This document shows positions 25,081 to 34,880 of a stretch of DNA of 64,000 nucleotides, piece after piece. Below the pieces are notes generated by a model that searched no databases, was not told the DNA's origin, and was given only the letters and a program-made list of their open reading frames with translations. A program made the translations under genes and the position numbers. Source of the DNA: Methanolobus zinderi (GTDB lineage Archaea > Halobacteriota > Methanosarcinia > Methanosarcinales > Methanosarcinaceae); assembly GCF_013388255.1 (NCBI RefSeq), contig NZ_CP058215.1:62001-126000 (forward strand). Reading direction: 5' to 3'. Numbering within the stretch: the stretch's first letter is position 1; every line of letters starts with the position of its first letter.

Positions 25081-25909
25081 TAGCTATATCTACAAGTTCC
25101 AGAGTTTCAGATCCACCCTCTACTTTTTCTTCCATGAGAAGACCAACATCCATTGCATAGTACTTGTTCTCCTCAATACCGGGTTCCAGCGGTGTCCACT
25201 CCCTTGTAACCAGAACGTTATCGAAGGAACCATAGGCAACTGTGGCTGTGTCATCAAGACCGATCACCTCGGCCATGTCCTCGGCTTCACCCTCATAGTA
25301 TTCCTGCCTGTAAACATCACCGATCTGTGGATCGGCCTGCATGATGATACCGGGCTGTGCACCGTCCACACCTGCCTCCCAGGAACCTGCAGTACTTACA
25401 ACCTCACCGTCCTCATACTCATTTGACTCTTCACCAAAGTACCATACATTTCCATCGGCATCCTGTGCAAACCAGTCATATGTATCTTCAACAAGTTCGC
25501 CGTCTTCCCATTCGGTTTCCCTGACGACAGTAGTGGTTACGCCCATCACTTCTCTTGTTTCATCGGTTACATATATTTCAACATCAATGGTTGCACCTTC
25601 TTCGTCCTCATCTTCATAAACAAAAGTCGTGCCCGGTGTAAGCGGGAAGTATGGATTGTCTATTTGCTCTACGAAATTCGCAGGATCTATCTCAGGACTA
25701 TAGCCATCCGTTGCTTCATCTTCAGTTGCTGTTTCTCCCTCAGCGGTATTACCAGTTTCATCTGTCATTTCTTCATCAGTCGTTTCCTGAGCGGGGACCT
25801 CCTGAACAGATGTGTTCTCTGATTCGGAATTGTCTGTGCACCCCGAAGCAAAAATGACCATTACCCCTAAAAGGATTAACAATGCATTTCTTAGCAATTT
25901 TCTTTTCAT
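25073..25909 (-). CDS. Secreted lipoprotein, paralog B
   Basis: The 278-residue paralog of the 24120-24905 gene shares the MKRKLLRNALL basic signal, a lipobox (FASGCTDN), a longer acidic Glu/Thr-rich linker (residues 25-75), and the same domain: NPYFPLTPGTTFVYEDE, DWFAQDADGNVWYFGEES, GSWEAGVDGAQPGIIM, and a KYYAMDVGLLMEEKV end. The conserved pattern of charged and aromatic residues suggests a common fold and export outside the membrane. Function is unknown. It ends in a strong terminator hairpin, so paralog A has its own promoter. Confidence 0.78.
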   Translation of the reverse strand: MKRKLLRNALLILLGVMVIFASGCTDNSESENTSVQEVPAQETTDEEMTDETGNTAEGETATEDEATDGYSPEIDPANFVEQIDNPYFPLTPGTTFVYEDEDEEGATIDVEIYVTDETREVMGVTTTVVRETEWEDGELVEDTYDWFAQDADGNVWYFGEESNEYEDGEVVSTAGSWEAGVDGAQPGIIMQADPQIGDVYRQEYYEGEAEDMAEVIGLDDTATVAYGSFDNVLVTREWTPLEPGIEENKYYAMDVGLLMEEKVEGGSETLELVDIATE

Positions 25910-26061
25910 ATCAAAAACTCCCTTTTATCCCCCAAGCAGATCAAAGGTCCTGTTTCAATCTTTGTTGTAACTTATATTAATGATCTGGCACGGTTTATAG
26001 GATAATTGTATAAAATTTGATTAGATGGATGATTGACATCCTGAAGCAATGTTGAAAAATC

Positions 26062-27411
26062 TTATTTTTGAGGAAGTGTAAAAGCAACGGTTGTTCCTTC
26101 CCCGACCTTGCTCTTCAGGTCAATAGTTCCACTGTGCATTTCAATAAGACTTTTTACAAGGGCAAGACCGATACCCACACCCTCATACTTGCGTGCATGA
26201 GACCAGTCAAGCTGGACGAAGGGATCGAACAGTTCTTGCTGCCTCTCTTCGGGGATTCCGATTCCGGAATCTGTAACCTGTACAAAGATATCCCCATCCT
26301 TGCGTTCAATGACCACTTTCACAAAGCCGTTGTCATTATTGAATTTTATGGAATTTCCTATCAGGTGATGAAGTATCATCTTGAATTTCGACTTGTCTGC
26401 AATTATGCTACCAATATCATTCTCAATTTGAAAATCAATTGATACGCACTTTTTAGCCGCAACTGCTCCAGTGATCTTTTTCATATCCTCAATCAATGAC
26501 GGAAGATCGAATTCACTCAATTCGATCCTACTATTACCACCTTCAATTTCTGCGATATATATCAGGGAATTAACGAGTTCCAGTAGATTTGAACCTGCGC
26601 CTTTTATACTGGCTGCAAATTTTCTCTGATCCTCATTAAGCTTTCCTGACACTTCAGACAGAAGGACATCCGAATAACCTATAACAACGTTCAACGGAGT
26701 GCGCAGTTCGTGACTGACGTTTGCAAGGAACTCGCTTTTTGAATTGGACGCATTTTCTGCAAGAATTTTTGCATCCAGCAGTATCTGTTCGGTTATGTTG
26801 CGTTCTGTAGTATCCACACAGAGTCCGATGAAAGTGTTATCATCTATCCTGACAGCCTCGACCTGCATGTAAAAACGTACTCCTCCACTTTTTACAAACA
26901 CAAATTCGCCGGAAGCATAACCTTCGGTTTTCACCCTTTTAAAATGATTTATCATTGATTCAAGTGATTCCGGATCACAGATATCAGGTATTGACATGCC
27001 TTTAAGTTCTTCCTCAGAGTATCCTGTTACTACGCCGGCCGCAGGATTTGCATCTGTGAATCTGCCGGAAGCATCCGCCACAAAAATAGGATAGGGAGAA
27101 TTATCCACATAGGCACGGTATTTCTTTTCGCTCTCTTCAAGTATCCTTTGTGATTGCTTACTTGCCGTTATGTCAAGAATATTCCCCACAAAATACAGAG
27201 GATTCTTATCTTTGTCAAATACAAGATTTGCATGAAGCAAGCCCCATACCGGATGGCCATCTTTGTGCAGATAACGTTTTTCCATCTGGATTGAATTGAT
27301 TTCCCCGGCTGCCAGTTTTTTTTGCTGTATGATATTTTCCGGAAGATCTTCGCTATAGCTAATTTCCCTCAGTGTTTTGCCAATAATTTCATCCTCATCG
27401 TATCCCAGCAT
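26062..27411 (-). CDS. PAS sensor histidine kinase, 3' part of a frameshifted gene
   Basis: The 449-residue frame encodes the end of one PAS domain, a complete PAS domain (about residues 90-205, ESEKKYRAYVDNSPYPIFVA) and a full kinase core: H-box FLANVSHELRTPLNVVIGYS (near 245), N-box MILHHLIGNSIKFNN, G1 VTDSGIGIPEERQ, G2 GVGIGLALVKSL. The reading frame stays open upstream of the ATG to about 27539 and encodes the missing beginning of the first PAS domain (ESFFRSIYESS, then VGIVKLSV). The upstream frame (27438-28373) stops in the middle of the same PAS linker. The two halves are one gene with a one-base shift near 27534-27540. Confidence 0.85.
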   Translation of the reverse strand: MLGYDEDEIIGKTLREISYSEDLPENIIQQKKLAAGEINSIQMEKRYLHKDGHPVWGLLHANLVFDKDKNPLYFVGNILDITASKQSQRILEESEKKYRAYVDNSPYPIFVADASGRFTDANPAAGVVTGYSEEELKGMSIPDICDPESLESMINHFKRVKTEGYASGEFVFVKSGGVRFYMQVEAVRIDDNTFIGLCVDTTERNITEQILLDAKILAENASNSKSEFLANVSHELRTPLNVVIGYSDVLLSEVSGKLNEDQRKFAASIKGAGSNLLELVNSLIYIAEIEGGNSRIELSEFDLPSLIEDMKKITGAVAAKKCVSIDFQIENDIGSIIADKSKFKMILHHLIGNSIKFNNDNGFVKVVIERKDGDIFVQVTDSGIGIPEERQQELFDPFVQLDWSHARKYEGVGIGLALVKSLIEMHSGTIDLKSKVGEGTTVAFTLPQK

Positions 27412-27437
27412 TCTGCAAAAGGCACCATTTGCCTGCT

Positions 27438-28373
27438 CTATCCTTTTATCAGATACGGATAACTTGACAATGCCGACAGAACTGGATTCGTATATTGACC
27501 TGAAGAATGACTCGCTTTCATGAAGTGAGCGACCCTCTTTTGCCTGGAAATGTCTGCAATTATATTAAGAGAATACTTGATGGAACCTGAGTTGTCCCTG
27601 ACTACACTGGCATATACCCTGACCCAGACCAGATGACCTTTTTTGTGGACATACCTTTTTTCAATCTCATAGGCATTGATCTCACCTGCAAGTACCCTGG
27701 ATATCAGCTCACTTTCCAATCCCCTGCTGTCGGGAAAAGTTATATCCAGGAACCTCATTGACAGGAGCTCTTCCCTGCTATAGCCGACAATTTCACAGAA
27801 CCTGTCATTGACCTTCTGATAATATCCTTCTCTGTCGATCTGAGTTATTCCTACTGCAAACTGTTCAAAGGTAGAACTGAAATGCTTTTCGTCTTTGGAG
27901 TAAAGAAATTCAGGCAGGATGGGTTTGTTTTCCGAAACCTCTTTTTTAAGCTCGTTATATTTTTCCATCAGGTGTTTGCAGCGCAGCTTCCTTTCGATAA
28001 GAGATTTTAAGCAATCAAAGGTAAGATTCCTGTCAAAAGGTTCTGCAAAATAATAATCTGCAGAGGATTCTACCAGCCTTAAACTGTCCTGCAGGGACAG
28101 AGGACGACCTGTAAAGATCACAGGAATGAAATGATATTTGTCCGAGGATTTTATCTCCTGGCATATTTCATAGGCAGAAGGATCTTTGATATCCTCTTCC
28201 AGAACAATAAGATCGGGAATCACTTTTTGCAGTGCTTCTAACGTTGCACTGCACGGACTTATTTCAACCAGATCGAAATCATCTTCGATGATATTTTGGA
28301 ATGAACTTTTGCTTTTGACTTTATTTTTAACTAAAAAAACAGTTGGTTTCAAAATCAATCCATTCCCTTTCAA
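27438..28373 (-). CDS. Receiver-like and PAS sensor, 5' part of a frameshifted gene
   Basis: The 311-residue frame has an N-terminal receiver-like domain (about residues 8-125) in which the phosphate-accepting Asp is replaced: the usual DLIxLDxxxP reads PDLIVLEEDIKDP, and the conserved KPF lysine is Glu (YFAEPFD). It is therefore a pseudo-receiver. A PAS domain follows (about 155-275: EQFAVGITQIDREGYYQKVN, FCEIVGYSREELL). After ISRQKR the frame diverges from the kinase (VAHFMKAS instead of a GRSLHESESFF-type continuation) and ends 28 residues later. This is best read as the front half of the 26062-28373 sensor kinase. Confidence 0.8.
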   Translation of the reverse strand: MKGNGLILKPTVFLVKNKVKSKSSFQNIIEDDFDLVEISPCSATLEALQKVIPDLIVLEEDIKDPSAYEICQEIKSSDKYHFIPVIFTGRPLSLQDSLRLVESSADYYFAEPFDRNLTFDCLKSLIERKLRCKHLMEKYNELKKEVSENKPILPEFLYSKDEKHFSSTFEQFAVGITQIDREGYYQKVNDRFCEIVGYSREELLSMRFLDITFPDSRGLESELISRVLAGEINAYEIEKRYVHKKGHLVWVRVYASVVRDNSGSIKYSLNIIADISRQKRVAHFMKASHSSGQYTNPVLSALSSYPYLIKG

Positions 28374-28577
28374 AGTGATCAGATATCACAGAGATTTATG
28401 CACAATATATTATATAAATTGCTTCTTAGAAACAACTGTTGAAAAGAAATATATTATGGGTACCACTGTCCATAAAATTTCATTTGTCCTTTCATGAATA
28501 ACAAAGCTATAGAAAATAAAAATCAGCTTCACTCAGTTAATTATTTACATACCCCGGACAATGGGATTATTGAGAAT

Positions 28578-29231
28578 ATGAATGATGAAGTAGAAGTTGT
28601 ATGTCCGTCATGTTCACCTAAGATAGAGGTGCCGCATGATGTATTAAAATCAGGCCAGAATGTAGTTGTGCAGTGTCAGGAATGCGGTAGCGTGCATCCC
28701 ACAACTATTGAAAAGCCGAAAAAGTTAGACGTAAAAGTAATAATAAGCAGGGAAGAGGAATCATTTACCTGCACGCACAGAATGACATCCGAGGATGCCG
28801 TTATAGTTGATGATGAAATAATAATCGATGACGAGGAGAACGATGAGGTCTATCCTATCATCGTAACAGCCATCGATACGGATGAAAAAAGAGTTAATGC
28901 CGCAATGGCATCGGATATCAATACCATCTGGGGAAGGGCCATTGACGAGGTGATAGTCAGGATATCCGTTCACAAAGGCAGAAAGACCCAGGCATTGGAA
29001 AAGCGGGTTCCCGGAGGTTACGAGTTCACGATAGGGAACAGTGAAAAAGCTGAACAGACGGATTTCAGGATCACAAAGATCAAGAAAAGGGACGGCAGCT
29101 TCCTGTCGAGCAGAGGCAGTGTAGTCGAGGCCAAGGATATCAAGAGGATATTTGCGGACGAAGCAAGACGGCAGGGATGGGGAGAAGGCAGAACGGCATG
29201 GAGTATGAAAGGAAAAAGGCAAGGCTGGTAA
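28578..29231 (+). CDS. HVO_0476-family zinc finger protein
   Basis: The 217-residue protein has an N-terminal zinc ribbon ([12 protein letters not shown] and [11 protein letters not shown]) and then a conserved euryarchaeal domain with an acidic hinge ([20 protein letters not shown]), [19 protein letters not shown] and a basic end ([21 protein letters not shown]). This matches the HVO_0476 family, of unknown function, found in archaea. I chose the ATG at 28578 because the ribbon begins just after it; an ATG at 28494 adds 28 unlike residues. The last 34 bases overlap the start of pcm. Confidence 0.75.
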   Translation: MNDEVEVVCPSCSPKIEVPHDVLKSGQNVVVQCQECGSVHPTTIEKPKKLDVKVIISREEESFTCTHRMTSEDAVIVDDEIIIDDEENDEVYPIIVTAIDTDEKRVNAAMASDINTIWGRAIDEVIVRISVHKGRKTQALEKRVPGGYEFTIGNSEKAEQTDFRITKIKKRDGSFLSSRGSVVEAKDIKRIFADEARRQGWGEGRTAWSMKGKRQGW

Positions 29232-29854
29232 ATTCACTCAGAGGTCAGGGAGTCAGCGAGAAAGTACTCGAAGCAATGAAAAAGGTGCCAAGACACCTTT
29301 TTGTTCCGGAGGTCCATCGTGACAGTTCCTACGTTGATACGCCCCTGCCCATAGGTTATGCACAGACGATTTCCGCACCCCATATGGTTGCCACCATGTG
29401 TAGCCTGCTTGAGCTGGAAAAAGGACTCAAGGTGCTTGAGATCGGAACCGGTTCCGGATATAATGCCGCTGTAATGGCAGAGCTTGTCGGTAAAGATGGA
29501 AAAGTATACACAGTGGAGCGGATTGAGCCTCTTGTAAACTTTGCAAAGGTCAACCTTAAGAATGCAGGATACGAGAACGTGGTAGTCATAATGGCAAACG
29601 GCAGCCTGGGCTATCCCGCTGAAGCACCCTATGACAGGATATCCGTGGCTGCATCGGCACCCGATACACCCCGGATGCTGCTTGACCAGTTAAAAAAAGG
29701 TGGACTTATGGTATTGCCCGAGGGAGACATATACCAGCACCTCTATCTGATTAAAAAGGATGAGGATGGCAATATTGTAAAAGAGGACTGGGGAGGAGTG
29801 ACCTTCGTGCCTCTTGTAGGAGAGGATGGGTTCAGGTTCCAGACAAAGCCCTGA
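29198..29854 (+). CDS. pcm: Protein-L-isoaspartate O-methyltransferase
   Basis: Pcm repairs isomerised aspartate/asparagine residues in proteins using S-adenosylmethionine. The 218-residue protein has the full family length. Motifs are [37 protein letters not shown] (isoaspartyl binding), [18 protein letters not shown] (SAM site), YTVERIEPL and [10 protein letters not shown]. The ATG at 29198 overlaps the end of the zinc-finger gene; another ATG at 29177 is in frame. Overlap suggests translational coupling of the pair. Confidence 0.93.
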   Translation: MEYERKKARLVNSLRGQGVSEKVLEAMKKVPRHLFVPEVHRDSSYVDTPLPIGYAQTISAPHMVATMCSLLELEKGLKVLEIGTGSGYNAAVMAELVGKDGKVYTVERIEPLVNFAKVNLKNAGYENVVVIMANGSLGYPAEAPYDRISVAASAPDTPRMLLDQLKKGGLMVLPEGDIYQHLYLIKKDEDGNIVKEDWGGVTFVPLVGEDGFRFQTKP

Positions 29855-29960
29855 AACCAATCAGATCTGGGAAAAACTATAATAAATATATTTTCAACTA
29901 AAACCTGTTTCCGGAAATACTGATCATTAAATATTTTTATAAATATCCCGGGGAGATAGT

Positions 29961-32900
29961 ATGCCTTCTGAGAAAAACGAGAGCTGGGAATTCTGGATCG
30001 ATCGTGGCGGAACTTTTACCGACATTGTGGCAAAATCACCGGAAGGAAAACTGTTTACACATAAACTGCTCTCGGACAACCCTGAACACTACGAAGACGC
30101 AGCCATGCACGGGGTCCGGCACATACTTGAATCCTTATCCGAAGGGTCCGTAAGATCCGAAGAGATCTCATCCATAAAGATGGGAACCACCGTGGGAACC
30201 AACGCATTGCTGGAGCGCAAAGGAGAGCCAACAGCCCTTATCACAACTGAGGGTTTCAGGGATGCACTTCGCATAGCCTATCAGAACAGACCCGACATAT
30301 TTGCACTTAACATAAGGCTGCCAGAACTACTCTATGACAGGGTGGCGGAGATACAGGAGCGCTATGCTGCCAGGGGTGAGGAGATCGTACCACTGGATAT
30401 AGAGCATTCCCGAGAAGAGCTTCAAAGGATATATGATACAGGAATCCGATCCGTTGCAATTGTGCTGATGCATGCCTACCGTTACCCGGAACATGAGCTG
30501 CAGTTAAAGGGAATAGCAGAGAAGATCGGTTTTTCTCACATATCACTTTCACACGAGGTCAGCCCGCTGATGAAATTTGTTAGCAGCGGAGAGACCACCG
30601 TTGTGGATGCGTATCTGTCACCTGTATTGAAAAGATACATTGATATGATTACAAAAAAGCTGGACGAATCAGGCGGGAAAACACAGCTCTTGTTCATGCA
30701 GTCAGGAGGAGGACTTACAGATTCCCGATATTTCAGGGGCAGGGACTGTATACTATCCGGACCTGCAGGAGGTATAGTGGGTGCTGTCAGGACTTCGGAA
30801 ATGTCAGGTTTTAAAAATATAATCACATTTGATATGGGAGGCACATCCACAGATGTTGCCCATTACAGCGGTGAATATGAGAGGAGTTTTGAGACAGAAC
30901 TTGCAGGAGTGCATCTGCGTTCTCCGATGTTACACATCCATACCGTTGCAGCTGGCGGAGGGTCAGTGCTGCATTTTGATTCTGGCAGGTTCCGCACAGG
31001 CCCGGACTCCGCAGGATCAGACCCCGGACCTGCATGCTATCGAAAAGGAGGACCGCTGACCGTCACAGACTGCAATCTCATGCTTGGAAGGATACAGCCG
31101 GACCATTTTCCCCATGTGTTCGGCCCTGAAGCAAACATGCCTCTTGACACAAATATCGTAGTCAGGAAGTTCGAAGAGCTTGCAAAAGAGGTCGCGGAGT
31201 TCACAGGTGAGGATTACTCTCCCGAAAAGGTTGCAGAGGGTTTTCTGAAAGTCGCTGTTGAGAACATGGCCAATGCCATCAAGAAGATATCCATACAGAG
31301 AGGTTACGACATCAAGAACTATACCCTGTGCTGCTTTGGTGGTGCAGGGGCACAGCATGCCTGCAGGGTTGCGGATTCGATGAGCCTTAAGACTGTTTTC
31401 ATACATCCCTTTGCAGGAGTGCTCTCAGCTTATGGCATGGGACTTGCAGACCAGAGAATACTGAAGGAACATGCAGTGGAAAAGGTGCTAAGCGATGAAC
31501 TGGTCAGAAAACTGAGTGTCGAGTTTGCCAGGATGGAAGCAGAAGGAAAAGATGAGATGCTGGCACAGGGAGTCCGGGAAGAAAATATCAGTTCGCTTCA
31601 CAAGGTGCATGTAAAGTACATGGGAACCGATACGCCCCTTATAGTTGACTCAGGAAGCAGGGAAGAGATTGCCGATGCATTCAACCGGGAACACAGAAAA
31701 CGCTTCGGGTTCATAATGGAAGACAAGGAGCTTGTTGTGGAAGCAATTTCGGTGGAGACCGTGGGTGCCGGAGAGAAGATGGTGGAAAATGAGACCTTGT
31801 TTTCCGAAAACGAGAGTGAGAAAACAAACTTTACCAGAATGTACACTCATGGAAGCTTCCACAGGATACCGACCATCAAACGCACTAGCCTGAAACCGGG
31901 AGCAGAGATAAAAGGACCATCCATAATAGCCGAAGAGAATACCACTGTTGTGATCGAGCCGGGGTGGGAGGCAGAAATCACAGAGAATAACTGCCTGGTG
32001 ATCAGGAAGGTAGAGAAAGTCTCAGAAATAAGAGATATCGGGACAGAAGCCGATCCTGTGATGCTTGAGATATTCAATAACAGGTTCATGTCCATTGCGG
32101 AGCAGATGGGTTATACCCTCCAGAATACAGCCTATTCGGTGAATATCAAAGAAAGGCTTGATTTTTCGTGTGCTGTCTTTGACAGGAAAGGCAATCTTGT
32201 TGCCAATGCTCCCCATATTCCCGTACACCTGGGTTCCATGGGAGAAAGTGTCCGCTCCATCATAGACCAGTTCAGGGATATGCAGGAAGGGGATGTCTAC
32301 ATGATAAACTCTCCTTTCAGGGGAGGCACACATCTCCCGGATATCACTGTGATCAGCCCTGTTTTCATTGAGGATCAGCCAGTCTTCTATGTCGCATCCA
32401 GGGGACACCATGCTGACATCGGAGGTATCAGTCCGGCTTCCATGCCACCCGGAAGTACACATATCGAGGAGGAAGGTGTCATGACCGACGGGATGCGTAT
32501 AGTCGAACAGGGGCATTTCCTGGAAGAAGGTGTAAACGAATGGTTGCTATACAGCAAAAATCCGGTACGTAATCCCCAACAGAATATCGCGGACCTGCGT
32601 GCACAGGTGGCTGCCAATGAGAAGGGTGCTATAGAATTAAAACGGCTTGCAGAGGCATTTTCCCTTGAAACCGTGGAGGCATATATGAGGCATGTTCAGG
32701 ACAATGCCGAGGAGGCTGTGAGGTCGGTGATCAGCCAGCTGAAGGACGGGGAGTCCGTGCAGGTCTTTGATGACGGAAGTGAGATCAGGGTAAAGGTCAG
32801 CATTGACAGGGAAAATAGAGAGGCAAAGATCGACTTCAATGGAAGCTCGGCCCAGCATCCCGGAAACTTCAATGCGCCTGTGGCTGTCTGCAGGGCGGCT

Positions 32901-33590
32901 GTGCTCTATGTGTTCAGGACACTGGTGCAGGAGAACATTCCGCTGAACGAAGGATGCCTTAAACCACTGGACATCCATATACCTGAGGGATCTATGCTCA
33001 ATCCTGAATATCCCGCGGCGGTTGTTGCAGGAAATGTGGAGACATCACAGGCGATCGTGGATGCATTGCTCACAGCGCTCGGAGTGATGGCAGGCTCCCA
33101 GGGAACCATGAACAATCTCACCTTCGGCAATGCAGAGCACCAGTACTACGAGACCATATGCGGAGGCTCAGGAGCAGGAGATGGTTTTAACGGAACAGAT
33201 ACGGTGCATACACATATGACAAACTCCAGGATTACCGATCCTGAGGTCCTTGAGTGGCGCTTTCCCGTACTGCTGGAGGAGTTCTCCATCAGGCAGGGAA
33301 GTGGTGGAAGAGGAAAATACTCCGGAGGCAACGGAGCTGTCAGGAAGATACGTTTCCTTGAGCCGATGAAAGTGGCCATATTATCCGGACACAGAGAGGT
33401 GGAACCAGCCGGATTGAATGGAGGGGAGAACGGAAAAGCCGGTCGTAACTATATAGTTAAAAGGGATGGGGTCATTCTTGAACTTGGGGGAAAAGCCGAA
33501 TGTTCTCTGAATCCGGGAGATGTCATTGTTATTGAGACCCCCGGAGGTGGAGGTTTCGGAGAGTCGGAGGGGAATTCCAGAAAATCTTAA
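29961..33590 (+). CDS. Fused hydantoinase A/B (5-oxoprolinase-type) protein
   Basis: At 1209 residues this is one polypeptide with HyuA-like and HyuB-like halves, as in eukaryotic and some bacterial 5-oxoprolinases. HydA_N spans about 10-190 (DRGGTFTDIVAKSPEGK, KMGTTVGTNALLERKGEP), the ATPase domain about 205-495 (FDMGGTSTDVAHYSG, GSDPGPACYRKGGP), and HyuB about 690-1205 (RFMSIAEQMGYTLQNTAYSV, FNAPVAVCRAAVLYVF, GSGGRGKYSGGNGAVRK). ATP-dependent cleavage of 5-oxoproline to glutamate, or of hydantoins, is likely; the true substrate is not clear. GGGGAG precedes the ATG. It stands alone, not in a two-gene hyuA-hyuB operon. Confidence 0.88.
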   Translation: MPSEKNESWEFWIDRGGTFTDIVAKSPEGKLFTHKLLSDNPEHYEDAAMHGVRHILESLSEGSVRSEEISSIKMGTTVGTNALLERKGEPTALITTEGFRDALRIAYQNRPDIFALNIRLPELLYDRVAEIQERYAARGEEIVPLDIEHSREELQRIYDTGIRSVAIVLMHAYRYPEHELQLKGIAEKIGFSHISLSHEVSPLMKFVSSGETTVVDAYLSPVLKRYIDMITKKLDESGGKTQLLFMQSGGGLTDSRYFRGRDCILSGPAGGIVGAVRTSEMSGFKNIITFDMGGTSTDVAHYSGEYERSFETELAGVHLRSPMLHIHTVAAGGGSVLHFDSGRFRTGPDSAGSDPGPACYRKGGPLTVTDCNLMLGRIQPDHFPHVFGPEANMPLDTNIVVRKFEELAKEVAEFTGEDYSPEKVAEGFLKVAVENMANAIKKISIQRGYDIKNYTLCCFGGAGAQHACRVADSMSLKTVFIHPFAGVLSAYGMGLADQRILKEHAVEKVLSDELVRKLSVEFARMEAEGKDEMLAQGVREENISSLHKVHVKYMGTDTPLIVDSGSREEIADAFNREHRKRFGFIMEDKELVVEAISVETVGAGEKMVENETLFSENESEKTNFTRMYTHGSFHRIPTIKRTSLKPGAEIKGPSIIAEENTTVVIEPGWEAEITENNCLVIRKVEKVSEIRDIGTEADPVMLEIFNNRFMSIAEQMGYTLQNTAYSVNIKERLDFSCAVFDRKGNLVANAPHIPVHLGSMGESVRSIIDQFRDMQEGDVYMINSPFRGGTHLPDITVISPVFIEDQPVFYVASRGHHADIGGISPASMPPGSTHIEEEGVMTDGMRIVEQGHFLEEGVNEWLLYSKNPVRNPQQNIADLRAQVAANEKGAIELKRLAEAFSLETVEAYMRHVQDNAEEAVRSVISQLKDGESVQVFDDGSEIRVKVSIDRENREAKIDFNGSSAQHPGNFNAPVAVCRAAVLYVFRTLVQENIPLNEGCLKPLDIHIPEGSMLNPEYPAAVVAGNVETSQAIVDALLTALGVMAGSQGTMNNLTFGNAEHQYYETICGGSGAGDGFNGTDTVHTHMTNSRITDPEVLEWRFPVLLEEFSIRQGSGGRGKYSGGNGAVRKIRFLEPMKVAILSGHREVEPAGLNGGENGKAGRNYIVKRDGVILELGGKAECSLNPGDVIVIETPGGGGFGESEGNSRKS

Positions 33591-33650
33591 GTAATGACAT
33601 TCGTAAATCTAATATGTGCATCGTGAACGAAACAAAATTCTCTGAATCAT

Positions 33651-34109
33651 ATGAACTCTGATACAAATCTAAAGGAAGTCACCATCAAGGGTGTCTTTAT
33701 GGTAAATATTCTGGGAAGATCTGTTCCCGCTGTGATGCTCGAAGACGAAGAAGGTTCCCTTATGCCAATCCATATTGGCAATGCAGAGGCACTTTCCATC
33801 AATTCGGTATTGAAGAGCGAGACAATGCCAAGACCCATGACACATGACCTGATCATTACCATGCTTGAGAGACTGGGAACGAAGATCGAAAGTGTGTTTA
33901 TAGACGAGAAGATCGACAACATCTATTACGCAAGGCTCAGGCTTGACAGGGAGGGAAGCGATATCGAGTTCGATGCCCGTCCGAGTGATTGCATCGCCAT
34001 GGCACTCAGGCAGAATGCTCCGATCCTGATCGACAGGGATATCTTTGCTGATGATTCCATAGACAAGGAAAACTTCCAGCTATCAAAATCATCTGACGAT
34101 TTTGAATAG
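33651..34109 (+). CDS. DUF151 (bifunctional nuclease-like) protein
   Basis: The 152-residue protein matches the DUF151/BFN family: VNILGRSVPAVMLEDEEGSL, MPIHIGNAEALSINSVL, PRPMTHDLIITMLERLG and FDARPSDCIAMALRQNAPI. Plant and bacterial relatives are reported to have DNase/RNase activity, but no classic nuclease motif is visible. The gene is 45 bases upstream of a DUF1614 membrane gene on the same strand. Cellular role in archaea is unknown. Confidence 0.88.
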   Translation: MNSDTNLKEVTIKGVFMVNILGRSVPAVMLEDEEGSLMPIHIGNAEALSINSVLKSETMPRPMTHDLIITMLERLGTKIESVFIDEKIDNIYYARLRLDREGSDIEFDARPSDCIAMALRQNAPILIDRDIFADDSIDKENFQLSKSSDDFE

Positions 34110-34154
34110 ACGATATTCCTGTGAGAAAAATGTCCCGGGACAAGAAGCATACCC

Positions 34155-34862
34155 ATGAGACATAGAATTTTTTATCATCCGTTGAAGTTCATTTTCACCG
34201 TCATTCTGGTGATCTTACTTGCCTTCAGCATATCCATCCTCTTTTTCGGCCTTGCCAGTACGGCATTCGCGAGGATCGGGTTCTCATGGAGTGATGCCTT
34301 TGTACTTCTCTTCCTCTCACTTCTGGGAAGCAATATCAATATCCCTCTCACGACGATAGAATCCGAGACCCCTATTGAGAACCACCGTTTTGTAAAGGTC
34401 TTCGGAGTATCCTACCGGGTTCCTTTCAAGGAAACTTTCAAGACAAAGACAACCCTGGCAATAAACGTAGGCGGAGCAATTATCCCGGCTCTGGTATCTT
34501 TCTACCTGCTGAGCCTCTTCCCGGAAGCAATCCAATACTCCATCTACGCGACCGCCATAGTCGCAGTGATATCTAAAATCATAGCCCGCCCCGTAAAAGG
34601 TGTGGGAATCGTATCTCCCGCATTCATTCCACCCATTGCAGCCGCACTCAGTTCCATGCTTGTGGTTTCCATGGCCGGAGCAAGCCGGGACATGCTTTTC
34701 ATCACAGCCTACGTGAGCGGGACCATGGGCACACTCATAGGTGCCGACCTGCTGAACCTCAGGGCAATAAGCAAGATCGGGGCGCCGGTGGCTAGTATCG
34801 GTGGCGCGGGGACATTTGATGGGGTGTTTCTGGCAGGGGTTATTGCGGTGTTGTTGTTGTGA
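34155..34862 (+). CDS. DUF1614 membrane protein
   Basis: The 235-residue protein has six or seven predicted membrane helices. DUF1614 features are LLGSNINIPLTTIE, GVSYRVPFKETFKTKTTLA, NVGGAIIPALVSFYLL and GVGIVSPAFIPPIAAALSSM, then GTMGTLIGADLLNL and a C-terminal GAPVASIGGAGTFDGVFLAG. The function is unknown; the G/P-rich helices and conserved Asp/Asn residues suggest a transporter or a membrane enzyme. It follows the DUF151 gene and may be cotranscribed. Confidence 0.87.
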   Translation: MRHRIFYHPLKFIFTVILVILLAFSISILFFGLASTAFARIGFSWSDAFVLLFLSLLGSNINIPLTTIESETPIENHRFVKVFGVSYRVPFKETFKTKTTLAINVGGAIIPALVSFYLLSLFPEAIQYSIYATAIVAVISKIIARPVKGVGIVSPAFIPPIAAALSSMLVVSMAGASRDMLFITAYVSGTMGTLIGADLLNLRAISKIGAPVASIGGAGTFDGVFLAGVIAVLLL

Positions 34863-34880
34863 GAAACTGGATTTAATCTA

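Noticed and set aside
32022-32516. 164-codon leftward frame inside the oxoprolinase gene
   Set aside because: It is a shadow of the strongly supported hydantoinase B half.
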